A stretch of 64,000 nt of DNA from Gemmatimonadales bacterium. GTDB taxonomy: Bacteria; Gemmatimonadota; Gemmatimonadetes; Gemmatimonadales; GWC2-71-9. Location: positions 1 through 64,000 of the forward strand of contig JAWKQM010000006.1 in assembly GCA_041390145.1 (NCBI GenBank), written 5' to 3'. Under the pieces are notes generated by a model. The model saw nothing but the letters and a program-made list of their open reading frames with translations. It was not told the origin of the DNA and ran no database searches. A program made the translations under genes and the position numbers. Numbering within the stretch: the stretch's first letter is position 1; the number at the start of each line of letters is the position of its first letter. Positions 29,354 through 39,016 of this stretch are shown here, piece by piece.

Positions 29354-29395
29354 GGGCGGGGAGGCAGCGGGGCAGGCCGCCCCGCATCCCCGCCC
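29354..29395. terminator. Two-tier GC-rich hairpin after leucine dehydrogenase
   Basis: GGGCGGGGA (29354-29362) pairs with TCCCCGCCC (29387-29395), and inside it GCGGGGC pairs with GCCCCGC around AGGCC. It separates the leucine dehydrogenase gene from rpiB. No T tract follows, so factor-independent termination is uncertain. Confidence 0.45.
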
Positions 29396-29411
29396 GGGTA
29401 CCCTTACATTG

Positions 29412-29864
29412 ATGACAATGCCAGAAATCATTCCGATTGCTTCAGACCACGCCGGCGTGGAGCTCAAGGAGCGGCTGAAGGACGAGCTCACCGCGCTCGG
29501 CTACTCGCCGCTCGACATGGGCACCAACGGCGCCGAGTCGGTGGACTATCCTGACTTTGCACACCCGCTTGCGGCGAAGGTGGAGCGGGGCGAGGTGAAG
29601 CGCGGTATCCTGCTCTGCGGCACCGGGCTCGGGATGGCGTACGCCGCCAACCGACACCACGGGGTGCGGGCGGGCGTGGTCTGGACGCCGGAAGTGGCCG
29701 CCCTGGCGCGGGAACACAACGATGCCAACGTGCTGGTGCTGCCGGCGCGGTTCGTGAACGAGACACAAGCGGTGGACATTCTCAAGCGCTGGCTGGACAC
29801 TCCGTTCGCCGGAGGCCGGCACGGCCGTCGGGTTGCCAAGATTGAGGAAGGGGAGGGGACGTGA
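29412..29864 (+). CDS. rpiB: Ribose 5-phosphate isomerase B
   Basis: This 150-aa enzyme interconverts ribose 5-phosphate and ribulose 5-phosphate. [12 protein letters not shown] near the N-terminus and [22 protein letters not shown] with the catalytic Cys are hallmarks of the RpiB/LacAB family. Three in-frame starts (TTG 29409, ATG 29412, ATG 29418) are close together without a clear ribosome site. The stop overlaps the GTG start of glyA by 4 bp, a common rpiB-glyA pairing in bacteria. Confidence 0.95.
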   Translation: MTMPEIIPIASDHAGVELKERLKDELTALGYSPLDMGTNGAESVDYPDFAHPLAAKVERGEVKRGILLCGTGLGMAYAANRHHGVRAGVVWTPEVAALAREHNDANVLVLPARFVNETQAVDILKRWLDTPFAGGRHGRRVAKIEEGEGT

Positions 29865-31120
29865 GTCGTCACAATACCGCCGGTCTGCGGGAAGCTGATC
29901 CGGCCGTGGCCGCCATCGTGGACCGCGAACTGCGCCGTCAGCGGGATGGCCTGGAGCTGATCGCGAGCGAGAACTTCGCCAGCCGCGCCGTCATCGACGC
30001 GATGGGCACGCCGCTGACCAACAAGTACGCCGAGGGCTATCCGGGGCGCCGCTACTATGGCGGCTGCGAGGTGGTCGACGAGGTGGAGCGGCTGGCCATC
30101 GAACGGGCCAAGCGCATCTTCGGCGCGGGGCACGCCAACGTGCAGCCGCACAGCGGCGCCCAGGCCAACCTCGCGGCCTACATGGCCCTCATCGCGCCCG
30201 GCGACCTGCTGATGGGCATGTCCCTCCCGCATGGCGGTCACCTGACTCATGGCGCGTCGGTCAACCACAGCGGCATGATCTTCCGCGCGGTGCAGTACGG
30301 GGTTGACCCGGCCACCGGACTCATCGACTACGACGCGGTACGCGATCTGGCGCGCGCCGAGCGGCCCAAGCTGATCATCGCCGGCGGCAGTGCCTACGCC
30401 CGGATCATCGATTTTGAGGCGTTCCGCAGCATCGCCGATGAAGTCGAGGCGTACCTCCTGGTGGACATGGCGCACTTCTCGGGACTCGTGGCCGGGGGTG
30501 TGTACCCGTCGCCGATTCCGTTTGCGGATGTGACCACCAGCACCACGCACAAGACGCTGCGCGGCCCGCGGGGCGGCATGATCCTGTGCGGCGAGGCCCT
30601 GGCCAAGCAGGTGGACAAGTCGGTCTTCCCGGGGCACCAGGGCGGTCCGCTGATGCATGTCATCGCCGCCAAGGCGGTCGCCTTCGGTGAGGTGCTCGAG
30701 CCCGACTTCCGCATCTACGCGCGGAGGGTGGTCGAAAACGCCAAGGCGCTCGCCGTCGCGCTGCAGGGCCGGGGCTTCGACATCGTGTCGGGGGGCACCG
30801 ATTCCCACCTGATGCTGGTCGACCTCCGGCCCAAGGGGCTGACCGGCAAGCTCGCCGAGCAGCTGCTTGACCGCGCCGGAATCACCGTCAACAAGAACAC
30901 CATCCCCGACGATCCGCAGTCGCCGTTCGTGACCAGCGGCATTCGCCTCGGCACCCCGGCGCTCACGACGCGCGGCATGGGGACGGCGGAAATGAAGCGG
31001 ATTGCCCAGCTGATCGACCGCGTGCTCGTGGGCCAGGACGACAGGACCATCGAGACCGTCGGCCGTGAGGTGCAGGAGCTGGCCCGCGCCTTCCCGCTCT
31101 ACCAGGCAGACCCCGCGTGA
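29861..31120 (+). CDS. glyA: Serine hydroxymethyltransferase
   Basis: This 419-aa PLP enzyme converts serine and THF to glycine and methylene-[38 protein letters not shown], and [13 protein letters not shown] with the PLP Lys are family signatures. It starts with GTG overlapping rpiB and ends overlapping the next gene (GTGA). It supplies one-carbon units used by PurN and PurH elsewhere in this window. Confidence 0.97.
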   Translation: MSRHNTAGLREADPAVAAIVDRELRRQRDGLELIASENFASRAVIDAMGTPLTNKYAEGYPGRRYYGGCEVVDEVERLAIERAKRIFGAGHANVQPHSGAQANLAAYMALIAPGDLLMGMSLPHGGHLTHGASVNHSGMIFRAVQYGVDPATGLIDYDAVRDLARAERPKLIIAGGSAYARIIDFEAFRSIADEVEAYLLVDMAHFSGLVAGGVYPSPIPFADVTTSTTHKTLRGPRGGMILCGEALAKQVDKSVFPGHQGGPLMHVIAAKAVAFGEVLEPDFRIYARRVVENAKALAVALQGRGFDIVSGGTDSHLMLVDLRPKGLTGKLAEQLLDRAGITVNKNTIPDDPQSPFVTSGIRLGTPALTTRGMGTAEMKRIAQLIDRVLVGQDDRTIETVGREVQELARAFPLYQADPA

Positions 31121-31515
31121 ACGACCTCACGTTCGTCGCCGACGTCCTGACCCGCTTGCGTTCGCGGGGCGGTCCGTTCGACGAACGCGCCTACCTCTTC
31201 GTGCTGGGCGCCATCGAACATGTGCAGTCCCGGCTCCCGGCGCGGCGGCATCTCGCCGGGGCCGAGGTCGCCTGGGCGTGCCGCGACCTTGCCTGGGAGC
31301 AGTTCGGACTCCTCGCGCCGTCGGTGCTGGCGCACTGGGGTATCACGTCGACCGACTCGGTCGGACGGGTGGTGTTCGCGCTCGTGGAGTCGGGGCTGCT
31401 GGTGGCGCAGCCCGGTGACTCGGCGGATGATTTCATCGGGGTGTACGACTTCGCGGAGGCGTTCCGGACGGGCTATGTCTGGCAGGGCGCCGCGTCGGGA
31501 CAGGTCGAGACCTAG
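31117..31515 (+). CDS. Minf_1886 family protein
   Basis: This 132-aa soluble protein matches the uncharacterised Minf_1886 family (TIGR04138). Recognisable segments are [60 protein letters not shown] and [13 protein letters not shown]. No catalytic residues are known. The GTG start overlaps the glyA stop, so it is translated with glyA. A small zinc-ribbon gene follows by 14 bases. Confidence 0.85.
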   Translation: MNDLTFVADVLTRLRSRGGPFDERAYLFVLGAIEHVQSRLPARRHLAGAEVAWACRDLAWEQFGLLAPSVLAHWGITSTDSVGRVVFALVESGLLVAQPGDSADDFIGVYDFAEAFRTGYVWQGAASGQVET

Positions 31516-31529
31516 ACTGGGAGGGCATC

Positions 31530-31724
31530 ATGGAAGGGAAAGACTGGCCGGTGTGCCAGAAGTGCGCCGACGGAAAACTGATCCCGCTGTCCGACTACGG
31601 TCGCGAGGGCGCGCCGATCACCTACAAGGCCTGGGTGTGCACCAATCCGGAGTGCGGGTTCAACCTGCGCATCGATAACGGCGAGATCTCCTTCGGCCGA
31701 GTGATTGGTCAGTCCTTTAAGTAG
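31530..31724 (+). CDS. Small zinc-ribbon protein
   Basis: This 64-aa protein has two cysteine pairs, CQKC (residues 9-12) and CTNPEC (about 37-42), typical of a zinc ribbon, followed by a short beta-rich tail. A GGGAGG site lies before the ATG. It ends the rpiB-glyA-Minf_1886 operon. It could bind nucleic acid or a protein partner; no close functional match was recognised. Confidence 0.75.
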   Translation: MEGKDWPVCQKCADGKLIPLSDYGREGAPITYKAWVCTNPECGFNLRIDNGEISFGRVIGQSFK

Positions 31725-31816
31725 GTGGCCCGGGGACGTGGGTCCGTTGCCTTAAGGGGTCGATGCGCGTCCACAGGCTCTCATCGCCGGCCCCACGCCC
31801 TCGTGTGGAAGTGACC

Positions 31817-33364
31817 ATGCACATCCCGGTAATCACCCCCGCACAATCCGCCGAGTGGGATCGTCGTGCCGAGGCGGCCGGTATCGCCGTCGCGACGCTG
31901 ATGGATGCCGCGGGGCGGGCGAGTGCGGCCGTGATCGCCACCAGGTTTGGGCCGGCCCTGCGCGGCGGCGTCCTGGTGGCGGCGGGGACCGGCAACAACG
32001 GCGGCGACGGGTGGGTGGTCGCACGCACGCTCCACAAGCACGACATCCCCGTCTGGGTCGCGCCCCTGCCCGGCGCCGCCTCCTCTCTCAATACGCAGGT
32101 TCGCGCCATCGCCCTCGCCGAGGGTGTCCGGCAGGTGTCTCCTGAAGGACCGTGGCCGACCGTGGCGCTTGCCGTGGATGCCGTGCTCGGCACGGGGGCG
32201 TCGGGCGCCCCCCGCGGCGCGGTCGCCATCCTCATGGAGCGCCTGCGCGATCTGCGCGTGCCGCTGGTCGCGCTCGATGGACCGACGGGCGTCGATCTGC
32301 TCACCGGCGCCGCCTGGGGTCCCGCCGGCGCGGATCTCTCCATCTCGTTCGGTGCGCCGCGACGGGGCCACCTCCTTGCGCGCGATGAAGTCGGTGACGT
32401 CGTCATTGTGGATATCGGTCTCCCGGCGGCGGACCCCGCCTGGCCGGTCCTGATGACCGACGCCCAGGCGGCGGAGTGGTTGAAGCCCTTTCCCGCCCGC
32501 GCGCACAAAGGCAATCGGGGACGGATCGTGGTGATCGGTGGCAACGTCGGGATGACCGGCGCCCTGCGGATGGCGGGACGGGGCGCCTTCGCGACGGGTG
32601 CGGGGCTGGTCTACGGCGTGGCGCCGGCGGAGTCGACCGCGGCACTGACCGGCGCAGAGCCAGACCTCCAACTGCGTGCCCACCCGTTCCAGGGGACGCC
32701 GAGCGCCGACCTCCTCTCGCTCGTGGGGGAGGCCAATGCCGTGGTCATCGGCCCCGGGCTGGGCCGTTCCCGTGACAGCGCCGGGTTCGTCGAGGCTATC
32801 CTGAGGGGCTCTTCTGCCGCGGTGCTCGACGCCGACGGGCTGGTGGCGTTCCACGGCGCGCTGCCGCTCCTCCGGGAGATTGCGAGTGGACGGGAACTTG
32901 TTCTCACGCCGCATCCGGGTGAGTTCCGCTCGCTCTTCCCGCACCTGGCCGGTACGCTGGACACCGATCCTTGGGGTGCCGCGGAATCGGCGGCGCAAGA
33001 GACGGGGGCGACGATCCTGCTCAAGGGGGTGCCGAGCGTCGTGGCCAGCCCGGGGCGTGCCACGCAGTCGATCGCCGTCGGCACTCCCGGCCTGGCCACT
33101 GGTGGCAGCGGCGACATCCGCTCCGGCATCTGTGGCACCATGCTCGGAACCGGGCTCCCGGGCGCGCAGGCGGTCGCACTTGCGGCCCAGGCCCTTGGCC
33201 GTGCCGGTGAACTGGCCGCGCGGCGTCACACGGCGCGAGCGATGCGACCGATGGACGTGGTGGAAGCCCTTCCGGACCTCTGGCGCGCATGGGCCCTCCT
33301 GCGCTCCAGTCCTCCCCGTCCCATTTTGCCGGTGCTGGTAGAACTCGACCGCCCCCGGTCCTGA
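31817..33364 (+). CDS. nnrD: Bifunctional NAD(P)H-hydrate epimerase/dehydratase
   Basis: This 515-aa fusion repairs hydrated NAD(P)H. The N-terminal YjeF_N epimerase (about 1-210) shows GTGNNGGDGWVVARTL and LDGPTGVDL. The C-terminal ADP/ATP-dependent dehydratase (about 230-505) shows KGNRGRIVVIGG, LTPHPGEF, ILLKGVPSVVA and the catalytic loop TGGSGDIRSG. The last motif differs from the usual GGSGDVLAG at two positions but keeps the Asp. The ATG at 31817 follows GGAAGTGA, so it was preferred to the ATG-like opening at 31763. Confidence 0.93.
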   Translation: MHIPVITPAQSAEWDRRAEAAGIAVATLMDAAGRASAAVIATRFGPALRGGVLVAAGTGNNGGDGWVVARTLHKHDIPVWVAPLPGAASSLNTQVRAIALAEGVRQVSPEGPWPTVALAVDAVLGTGASGAPRGAVAILMERLRDLRVPLVALDGPTGVDLLTGAAWGPAGADLSISFGAPRRGHLLARDEVGDVVIVDIGLPAADPAWPVLMTDAQAAEWLKPFPARAHKGNRGRIVVIGGNVGMTGALRMAGRGAFATGAGLVYGVAPAESTAALTGAEPDLQLRAHPFQGTPSADLLSLVGEANAVVIGPGLGRSRDSAGFVEAILRGSSAAVLDADGLVAFHGALPLLREIASGRELVLTPHPGEFRSLFPHLAGTLDTDPWGAAESAAQETGATILLKGVPSVVASPGRATQSIAVGTPGLATGGSGDIRSGICGTMLGTGLPGAQAVALAAQALGRAGELAARRHTARAMRPMDVVEALPDLWRAWALLRSSPPRPILPVLVELDRPRS

Positions 33365-33390
33365 GCTTCGCCGGCGCCGGTCAAACCGGA

Positions 33391-34986
33391 ATGCGATACC
33401 TTTCCTCCATGCGACTGACTTACGCGCTTGCACTGCTCCTCCTCGGGGCTTTTTCTCCGCTGACCGCCCAGGTCTCGCGGAACTGGCGCCCCGACGAGCG
33501 GGTCGTGATCGGGGACTGGACGGTCATCCGCGCGGTCGCCGCGGGCCCTGAGCGTGTCTTCGTGGTCTCGCCCGATGCCGTCCTCTCGTGGAACCCCGTC
33601 GTCCGTCGCTGGGAAGGACCCTTCGAGGCACCGGTGCCCGGCGCGCTGGAGCGGGTGACCGCGGGCATGATCGACCCGCTCGACAACAGCCTCTGGCTCG
33701 CCACGATGACCGGGTGGGTGCATTTCCAAGCCGACCTGCAGCTCTGGGAGCGGGGGGAGGTGGACAGCCGTGTCCTCCAGATCGCCTTCGACATGGCCGC
33801 CCCGTACGATGGGCTCTTCATCCGCACGGCAGGCGGGTGGCTGAAGGTTCCGCGTGGAGGGTTCACCGCGGTGCCGTCGGCGGCCCCCATCCGTCCGGTC
33901 TCGCCGGCCACCGTGGCGCAGGCAATCGCCTCGAATCCGGCGCTCGGGGGCTCGTCCTCCGCGTTCTTGCTCGACCCCTCCATGCGGACCGCGCGTCTGA
34001 CCTCCGCGGCGCGCTCGTTCGACAACCTCGGCTGGTACCTCGGCAGCGACGGGGTCGGGGCGCTCTGGGTGCCGGACGGCACGGTCGTTCCGCAGCGGCT
34101 CAGCTTCGGGCTTCCCGGTTCGGTGGTGGGCGCCATCTACGCGGTACCGGGAGGCATCTGGGCAATCACCGACGGGGAGGAGTCCTCCCCGGCCGCACTG
34201 ACGTTCATCTCGAGCGACCTCTCCGAGTTCCGGGTGTTCAGCGGTCCGGCCGCGACCGGCCTGCCATTCACCCGTGCGCGGCGTCTCATCGGGGTCGGGT
34301 CGGCGCTCTGGGCCGCGACCGACGCGGGCCTCCTCAAGTTCAGTTCCGACAACCCCGCCAACTTCACCCGGTTCGCCGAGGCGCAGGGACTCCCCGATCG
34401 CCGTATCACCACCCTGGCATCACGCCGGGGGATCATCGTTGCGGGCACCGCGCGTGGGCTGGCCCGTCTTGTCGACAGCACTGGCGCCGAGGCACTGGCC
34501 CCGGATTACGCCGGTTCGGTGAGCGCCCTGGCCATGGGCGCCGACACGGTGTGGGTGGGCACTCCCAACGGACCCCGCGGCGCCGTACCCGACCAGTCCG
34601 CCCTCATCCGGCCAGTGTCTGTGGAGGAGACCGCGGCGTTCGGACGCTCGATCTACGACTTCGCGTGGATGGCGGACACGCTGGTCGGGGTGACGAGCGA
34701 CCAGTTCGTCTGGAAGGCCCCTGGGGAGGACCGCTGGACGCTGGGTGCGCCGATTTCCGGTGTGCTCGGCCCGCTGCGGCGGCTCGTGGCCGAGGGGGAT
34801 GGGTTCTGGGTGGCAGGAGATCTCGCGGTCGGTTGGACTGGGTTGGACGGGATCCCGGTTCGGCCCCTGCTTGTCGGGGCCGACCTGCCCGGCATCCCGC
34901 TCGACATGGCGGTGGATGCGGACAACCTCTGGGTGGCGACGACGGCGGGCCTGGTGCGCTTCCGTCTCCAGGCGGTGCGGCCATGA
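33391..34986 (+). CDS. Secreted beta-propeller protein
   Basis: This about 531-aa protein begins with a signal peptide (MRYLSSMRLTYALALLLLG..., cleavage after PLTAQ). An alternative ATG at 33409 would shorten it by six residues. The body consists of repeated strands with WLAT, LWVGT and ALWAATDAGLLKF motifs, as in the two-component-regulator-type propeller repeats (LWVATxxGLxRF). No kinase or output domain follows. Its stop overlaps thiL by 4 bp. It probably works in the periplasm or on the surface; the ligand is unknown. Confidence 0.75.
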   Translation: MRYLSSMRLTYALALLLLGAFSPLTAQVSRNWRPDERVVIGDWTVIRAVAAGPERVFVVSPDAVLSWNPVVRRWEGPFEAPVPGALERVTAGMIDPLDNSLWLATMTGWVHFQADLQLWERGEVDSRVLQIAFDMAAPYDGLFIRTAGGWLKVPRGGFTAVPSAAPIRPVSPATVAQAIASNPALGGSSSAFLLDPSMRTARLTSAARSFDNLGWYLGSDGVGALWVPDGTVVPQRLSFGLPGSVVGAIYAVPGGIWAITDGEESSPAALTFISSDLSEFRVFSGPAATGLPFTRARRLIGVGSALWAATDAGLLKFSSDNPANFTRFAEAQGLPDRRITTLASRRGIIVAGTARGLARLVDSTGAEALAPDYAGSVSALAMGADTVWVGTPNGPRGAVPDQSALIRPVSVEETAAFGRSIYDFAWMADTLVGVTSDQFVWKAPGEDRWTLGAPISGVLGPLRRLVAEGDGFWVAGDLAVGWTGLDGIPVRPLLVGADLPGIPLDMAVDADNLWVATTAGLVRFRLQAVRP

Positions 34987-35948
34987 CGGACATTCCCCTC
35001 GGCGGTGGCGCAGAATTCGACCGGATCAGGGCGATCGCTGCCGCACTAGGGCCCGCCGCGACCGGGCTGGGGAACGACTGCGCGGTGCTGCCACCGGGCT
35101 TTGGCGAGGTCGTCCTCAGCACCGACCTCAGCGTCGAGGGGGTCCATTTTCGCCGCGAGTGGCTGTCGCTGCAGGAGATAGGGTGGCGGGCCGCCGCCGC
35201 GTCGCTCTCGGACCTCGCCGCCGCCGGGGCGGAGGTGGTCGGGCTGACCGCGAGCGTGGGTGCCCCTGGCGATGCCTCTTCTGATGACCTGGTCGAGCTG
35301 ATGCGAGGGGTGGGCGCCGCCGCCGCCGCCGCAGGAGGGCGGGTGCTCGGGGGCGATCTTGCCCGCTCGCCGACCTGGGTGGTGGACATCACGGTCGTGG
35401 GGCGGTCGGCTCGTCCGGTGTCCCGCTCGGAGGCGCGTCCCGGTGATACGCTCTGGGTCACAGGGACGCTGGGGGGCGCTCGCGCGGCGCTGCACGCCTG
35501 GGAGCGCGGCGACTCCCCGGCGCCAGGGGCGCGTGAACGGTTTGCCCACCCGGTGCCACGGATCGCCGAGGGGCGGTGGTTGGCGGCGCACGGCGCGCAC
35601 GCGATGCTGGATCTTTCGGACGGCCTCGGCGGCGACGCCGCGCATCTTGCCGCCGCGTCCGAGGTTCGCATCGAGATTGACCTGGAGCAGATCCCGGTGC
35701 ATCCCGACGCCGTGACCTGCGCCTTGGCCCGGGGCGACGCCATTCAGGCCTTCGCGGCGCGGGGCGGGGAGGACTACGAGCTGCTGGTGGCGTTGCCGAA
35801 GACCTTCGACGACGCCGAGGCGCGCCGGTTCCAGCAGGATACCGGCACGGTCCTCACCAGAATCGGCCGCCTCAAGCGGGGCGCGGGGGTCGCCGCCACC
35901 TTTGCCGGGGTCCCCGTCGCGCTCTCCGGTTACGATCACTTCGCGTGA
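34983..35948 (+). CDS. thiL: Thiamine-monophosphate kinase
   Basis: This 321-aa enzyme phosphorylates thiamine phosphate to the active diphosphate. GLGNDCAVLP, VLSTDLSVEGVHFRREW, GGDLARSP, LWVTGTLGGARAAL, DLSDGLGGDAAHLA and GGEDYELLVALP match the AIR synthase-like ThiL fold and its Mg/ATP-binding acidic residues. The ATG overlaps the propeller gene stop, and its stop overlaps the acyltransferase start (GTGA). Confidence 0.96.
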   Translation: MTDIPLGGGAEFDRIRAIAAALGPAATGLGNDCAVLPPGFGEVVLSTDLSVEGVHFRREWLSLQEIGWRAAAASLSDLAAAGAEVVGLTASVGAPGDASSDDLVELMRGVGAAAAAAGGRVLGGDLARSPTWVVDITVVGRSARPVSRSEARPGDTLWVTGTLGGARAALHAWERGDSPAPGARERFAHPVPRIAEGRWLAAHGAHAMLDLSDGLGGDAAHLAAASEVRIEIDLEQIPVHPDAVTCALARGDAIQAFAARGGEDYELLVALPKTFDDAEARRFQQDTGTVLTRIGRLKRGAGVAATFAGVPVALSGYDHFA

Positions 35949-36661
35949 CCTTCCTCCGGACGGCATGGCTGCTCCTCGTCGCGCTGCCCGTGACAGCGTT
36001 TTACGCCACCTGGTCGGTCCTCGCATCCTGGGTCGGCATCCGATACGCGCCGCACAATGTGTACGACCGCATCATGATTGGATGGTCCCGCATCCTGCTC
36101 AGGGCGAACGGCGTGCGGGTGGTCGCCGAGGGCCTGGAACATATCGATCCAGCCGCATCCTACGTGTTCATCGCCAACCACACCTCCATCGTGGACATCT
36201 GGGCCCTCCTCGTCGCGCTGCCCAACAGCTTTCGGTACGTGGCCAAGCGCGAGTTGTCCCGCGTCCCGGTCTTCGGCCGGGCCATGTCATCCGCCGGCAA
36301 CATCTTCATCGATCGCGCCAACCTGGCCTCCTCCTTTTCGAGCTATGACGCCGCGGCCGCGATGCTGAACAACGGGCGCTCGGCCATGGTCTTCGCCGAG
36401 GGGACCAGGAGTCTCGATGGCCGCCTCCTTCCGTTCAAGAAGGGACCCTTCGTCCTCGCCATCCGCGCGGGGGTGCCGTTGGTGCCGGTCTGTATCCGCG
36501 GTGCCTTCGAGCGAACCCCCAAGGGGGTCCTCAGTGTCCGGCCCGGCGAGGTCATCGTCCGCGTCGGCGAGCCGATCGGCACCGTGGGCATGGCCTACGA
36601 GGATCGCGACACCCTGAGCAGCACGGCGAGGGCGGCCATCGAGGCAATGGCGGCGCGTTGA
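35945..36661 (+). CDS. plsC: 1-acyl-sn-glycerol-3-phosphate acyltransferase
   Basis: This 238-aa membrane-associated enzyme acylates lysophosphatidate to phosphatidate. An N-terminal hydrophobic segment (about 5-28) precedes the motif NHTSIVDIW (the H-x4-D catalytic motif), IFIDR and FAEGTRS. It starts with GTG overlapping thiL. It lies before enolase with an 81-base gap. Confidence 0.9.
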   Translation: MTFLRTAWLLLVALPVTAFYATWSVLASWVGIRYAPHNVYDRIMIGWSRILLRANGVRVVAEGLEHIDPAASYVFIANHTSIVDIWALLVALPNSFRYVAKRELSRVPVFGRAMSSAGNIFIDRANLASSFSSYDAAAAMLNNGRSAMVFAEGTRSLDGRLLPFKKGPFVLAIRAGVPLVPVCIRGAFERTPKGVLSVRPGEVIVRVGEPIGTVGMAYEDRDTLSSTARAAIEAMAAR

Positions 36662-38304
<1,643 letters not shown>

Positions 38305-38352
38305 TATCCGGCTCGCGCGCGGCTAGGATTGCCGCCCAGTCGTTGCGGTGTT

Positions 38353-38426
38353 GGCAGGGTAGCTCAGGTGGTTAGAGCACGGCACTCATAATGCCGGGGT
38401 CGCGGGTTCGAGTCCCGCCCCTGCTA
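38353..38426 (+). tRNA. tRNA-Met (anticodon CAT)
   Basis: A 74-base cloverleaf starts GGCAGGG and closes with CCCTGCT and discriminator A. The D loop contains AGCTCAGGTGGTTAGAGC, the anticodon loop is CTCATAA, and the T arm is GGTTCGAGTCC. The 5' G is unlike initiator tRNA, so elongator Met is most likely; tRNA-Ile2 with CAT cannot be fully excluded. The gene lacks an encoded CCA. Confidence 0.9.
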
Positions 38427-38427
38427 T

Positions 38428-38453
38428 GCCCCCGAAAGGGGGCCTTTGTTTTT
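38428..38453 (+). terminator. Rho-independent terminator of tRNA-Met
   Basis: GCCCCC-GAAA-GGGGGC forms a perfect 6-bp stem with a GNRA loop, followed by CTTTGTTTTT. It sits two bases after the tRNA discriminator base. Confidence 0.85.
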
Positions 38454-38489
38454 GGGCCTCGGTCTTCGGCTCGAGTCCCGCCCCTGCCA

Positions 38490-38515
38490 GGCCCCCGAAA
38501 GGGGGCCTTTGTTTT
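38490..38515 (+). terminator. Second copy of the terminator hairpin
   Basis: GGCCCCC-GAAA-GGGGGCC is followed by TTTGTTTT. It repeats the tRNA-Met terminator one repeat unit downstream. A third, mismatched version with tcttgcctt follows at about 38551-38576. Confidence 0.75.
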
Positions 38516-38674
38516 GGGCCTCGGCCTTCGGCTCAAGTCCCGCCCCTGCCAGGCCCCCGAAATGGGGCTCTTGCCTTGGACCTGCCGGTATGCTTCTCCC
38601 TCTCCTCTTGATTACCGAGAGAAGGATGGCTACTGTCGTTGTACCACCTGGTGCACCTCAGACTCGGAGTCCTG

Positions 38675-39007
38675 ATGTCCCGCCCAAAATCCGACATGAT
38701 CAAGGGCACCCTCGATCTGCTGATTCTCCGCGTCCTCGCCCGCGAGCCGACCCACGGCTGGGGGATTTCGGAGCGGATTCACCGAATCTCCGAGGATGCG
38801 CTGGCCGTCAACCAGGGTTCGTTGTACAGCGCCCTCCATCGGCTCACCCGCGACGGCTGTATCCGCTCCTACTGGGAGGCCACGGAGAACAACCGCCGCG
38901 CACGCTACTACGCGCTGACCCCGGCGGGCGCCGCTCAGCTGGAGACGGAGACCGATCACTGGCATCGCCTCTCCGTTGCCGTCCACAAGATTCTCGCCAC
39001 CGGCTGA
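38675..39007 (+). CDS. PadR family transcriptional regulator
   Basis: This 110-aa winged-helix protein has the PadR N-terminal domain: MIKGTLDLLILRVLAREPTHGW and VNQGSLYSALHRLTRDGCIRSYW, then RRARYYALTPAG in the wing and a short C-terminal helix. ATG 38675 follows GGAG by 6 bases, so the longer frame from 38639 was not used. It is 9 bases upstream of the permease gene and probably represses that operon in response to a small molecule, as is known for PadR-permease pairs. Confidence 0.93.
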   Translation: MSRPKSDMIKGTLDLLILRVLAREPTHGWGISERIHRISEDALAVNQGSLYSALHRLTRDGCIRSYWEATENNRRARYYALTPAGAAQLETETDHWHRLSVAVHKILATG

Positions 39008-39016
39008 GCTGGAGGA

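Larger units (their letters stand above)
38409..38580 (+). repeat. Tandem repeat of tRNA-Met 3' end plus hairpin (three units)
   Basis: Three units of about 62-63 bp begin at 38409, 38472 and 38534. Each contains a copy of the tRNA T-arm/acceptor 3' strand (C(G/A)AGTCCCGCCCCTGC) followed by a CCCCC-GAAA-GGGGG-type hairpin and, in the first two, a T-rich tail and a ggcctcgg(t/c)cttcggct spacer. Unit 1 is the real end of tRNA-Met. In units 2 and 3 the strand reads CCTGCCA, which would spell a CCA end absent from the genuine gene. The third unit is degenerate. Confidence 0.8.

Noticed and set aside
33289..33390. Longer start of the beta-propeller gene
   Set aside because: It overlaps nnrD/E and would precede the signal peptide with about 34 unrelated residues.
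38407..38580. CRISPR array
   Set aside because: The three repeats are T-arm/terminator copies with no spacer diversity and no cas genes nearby.
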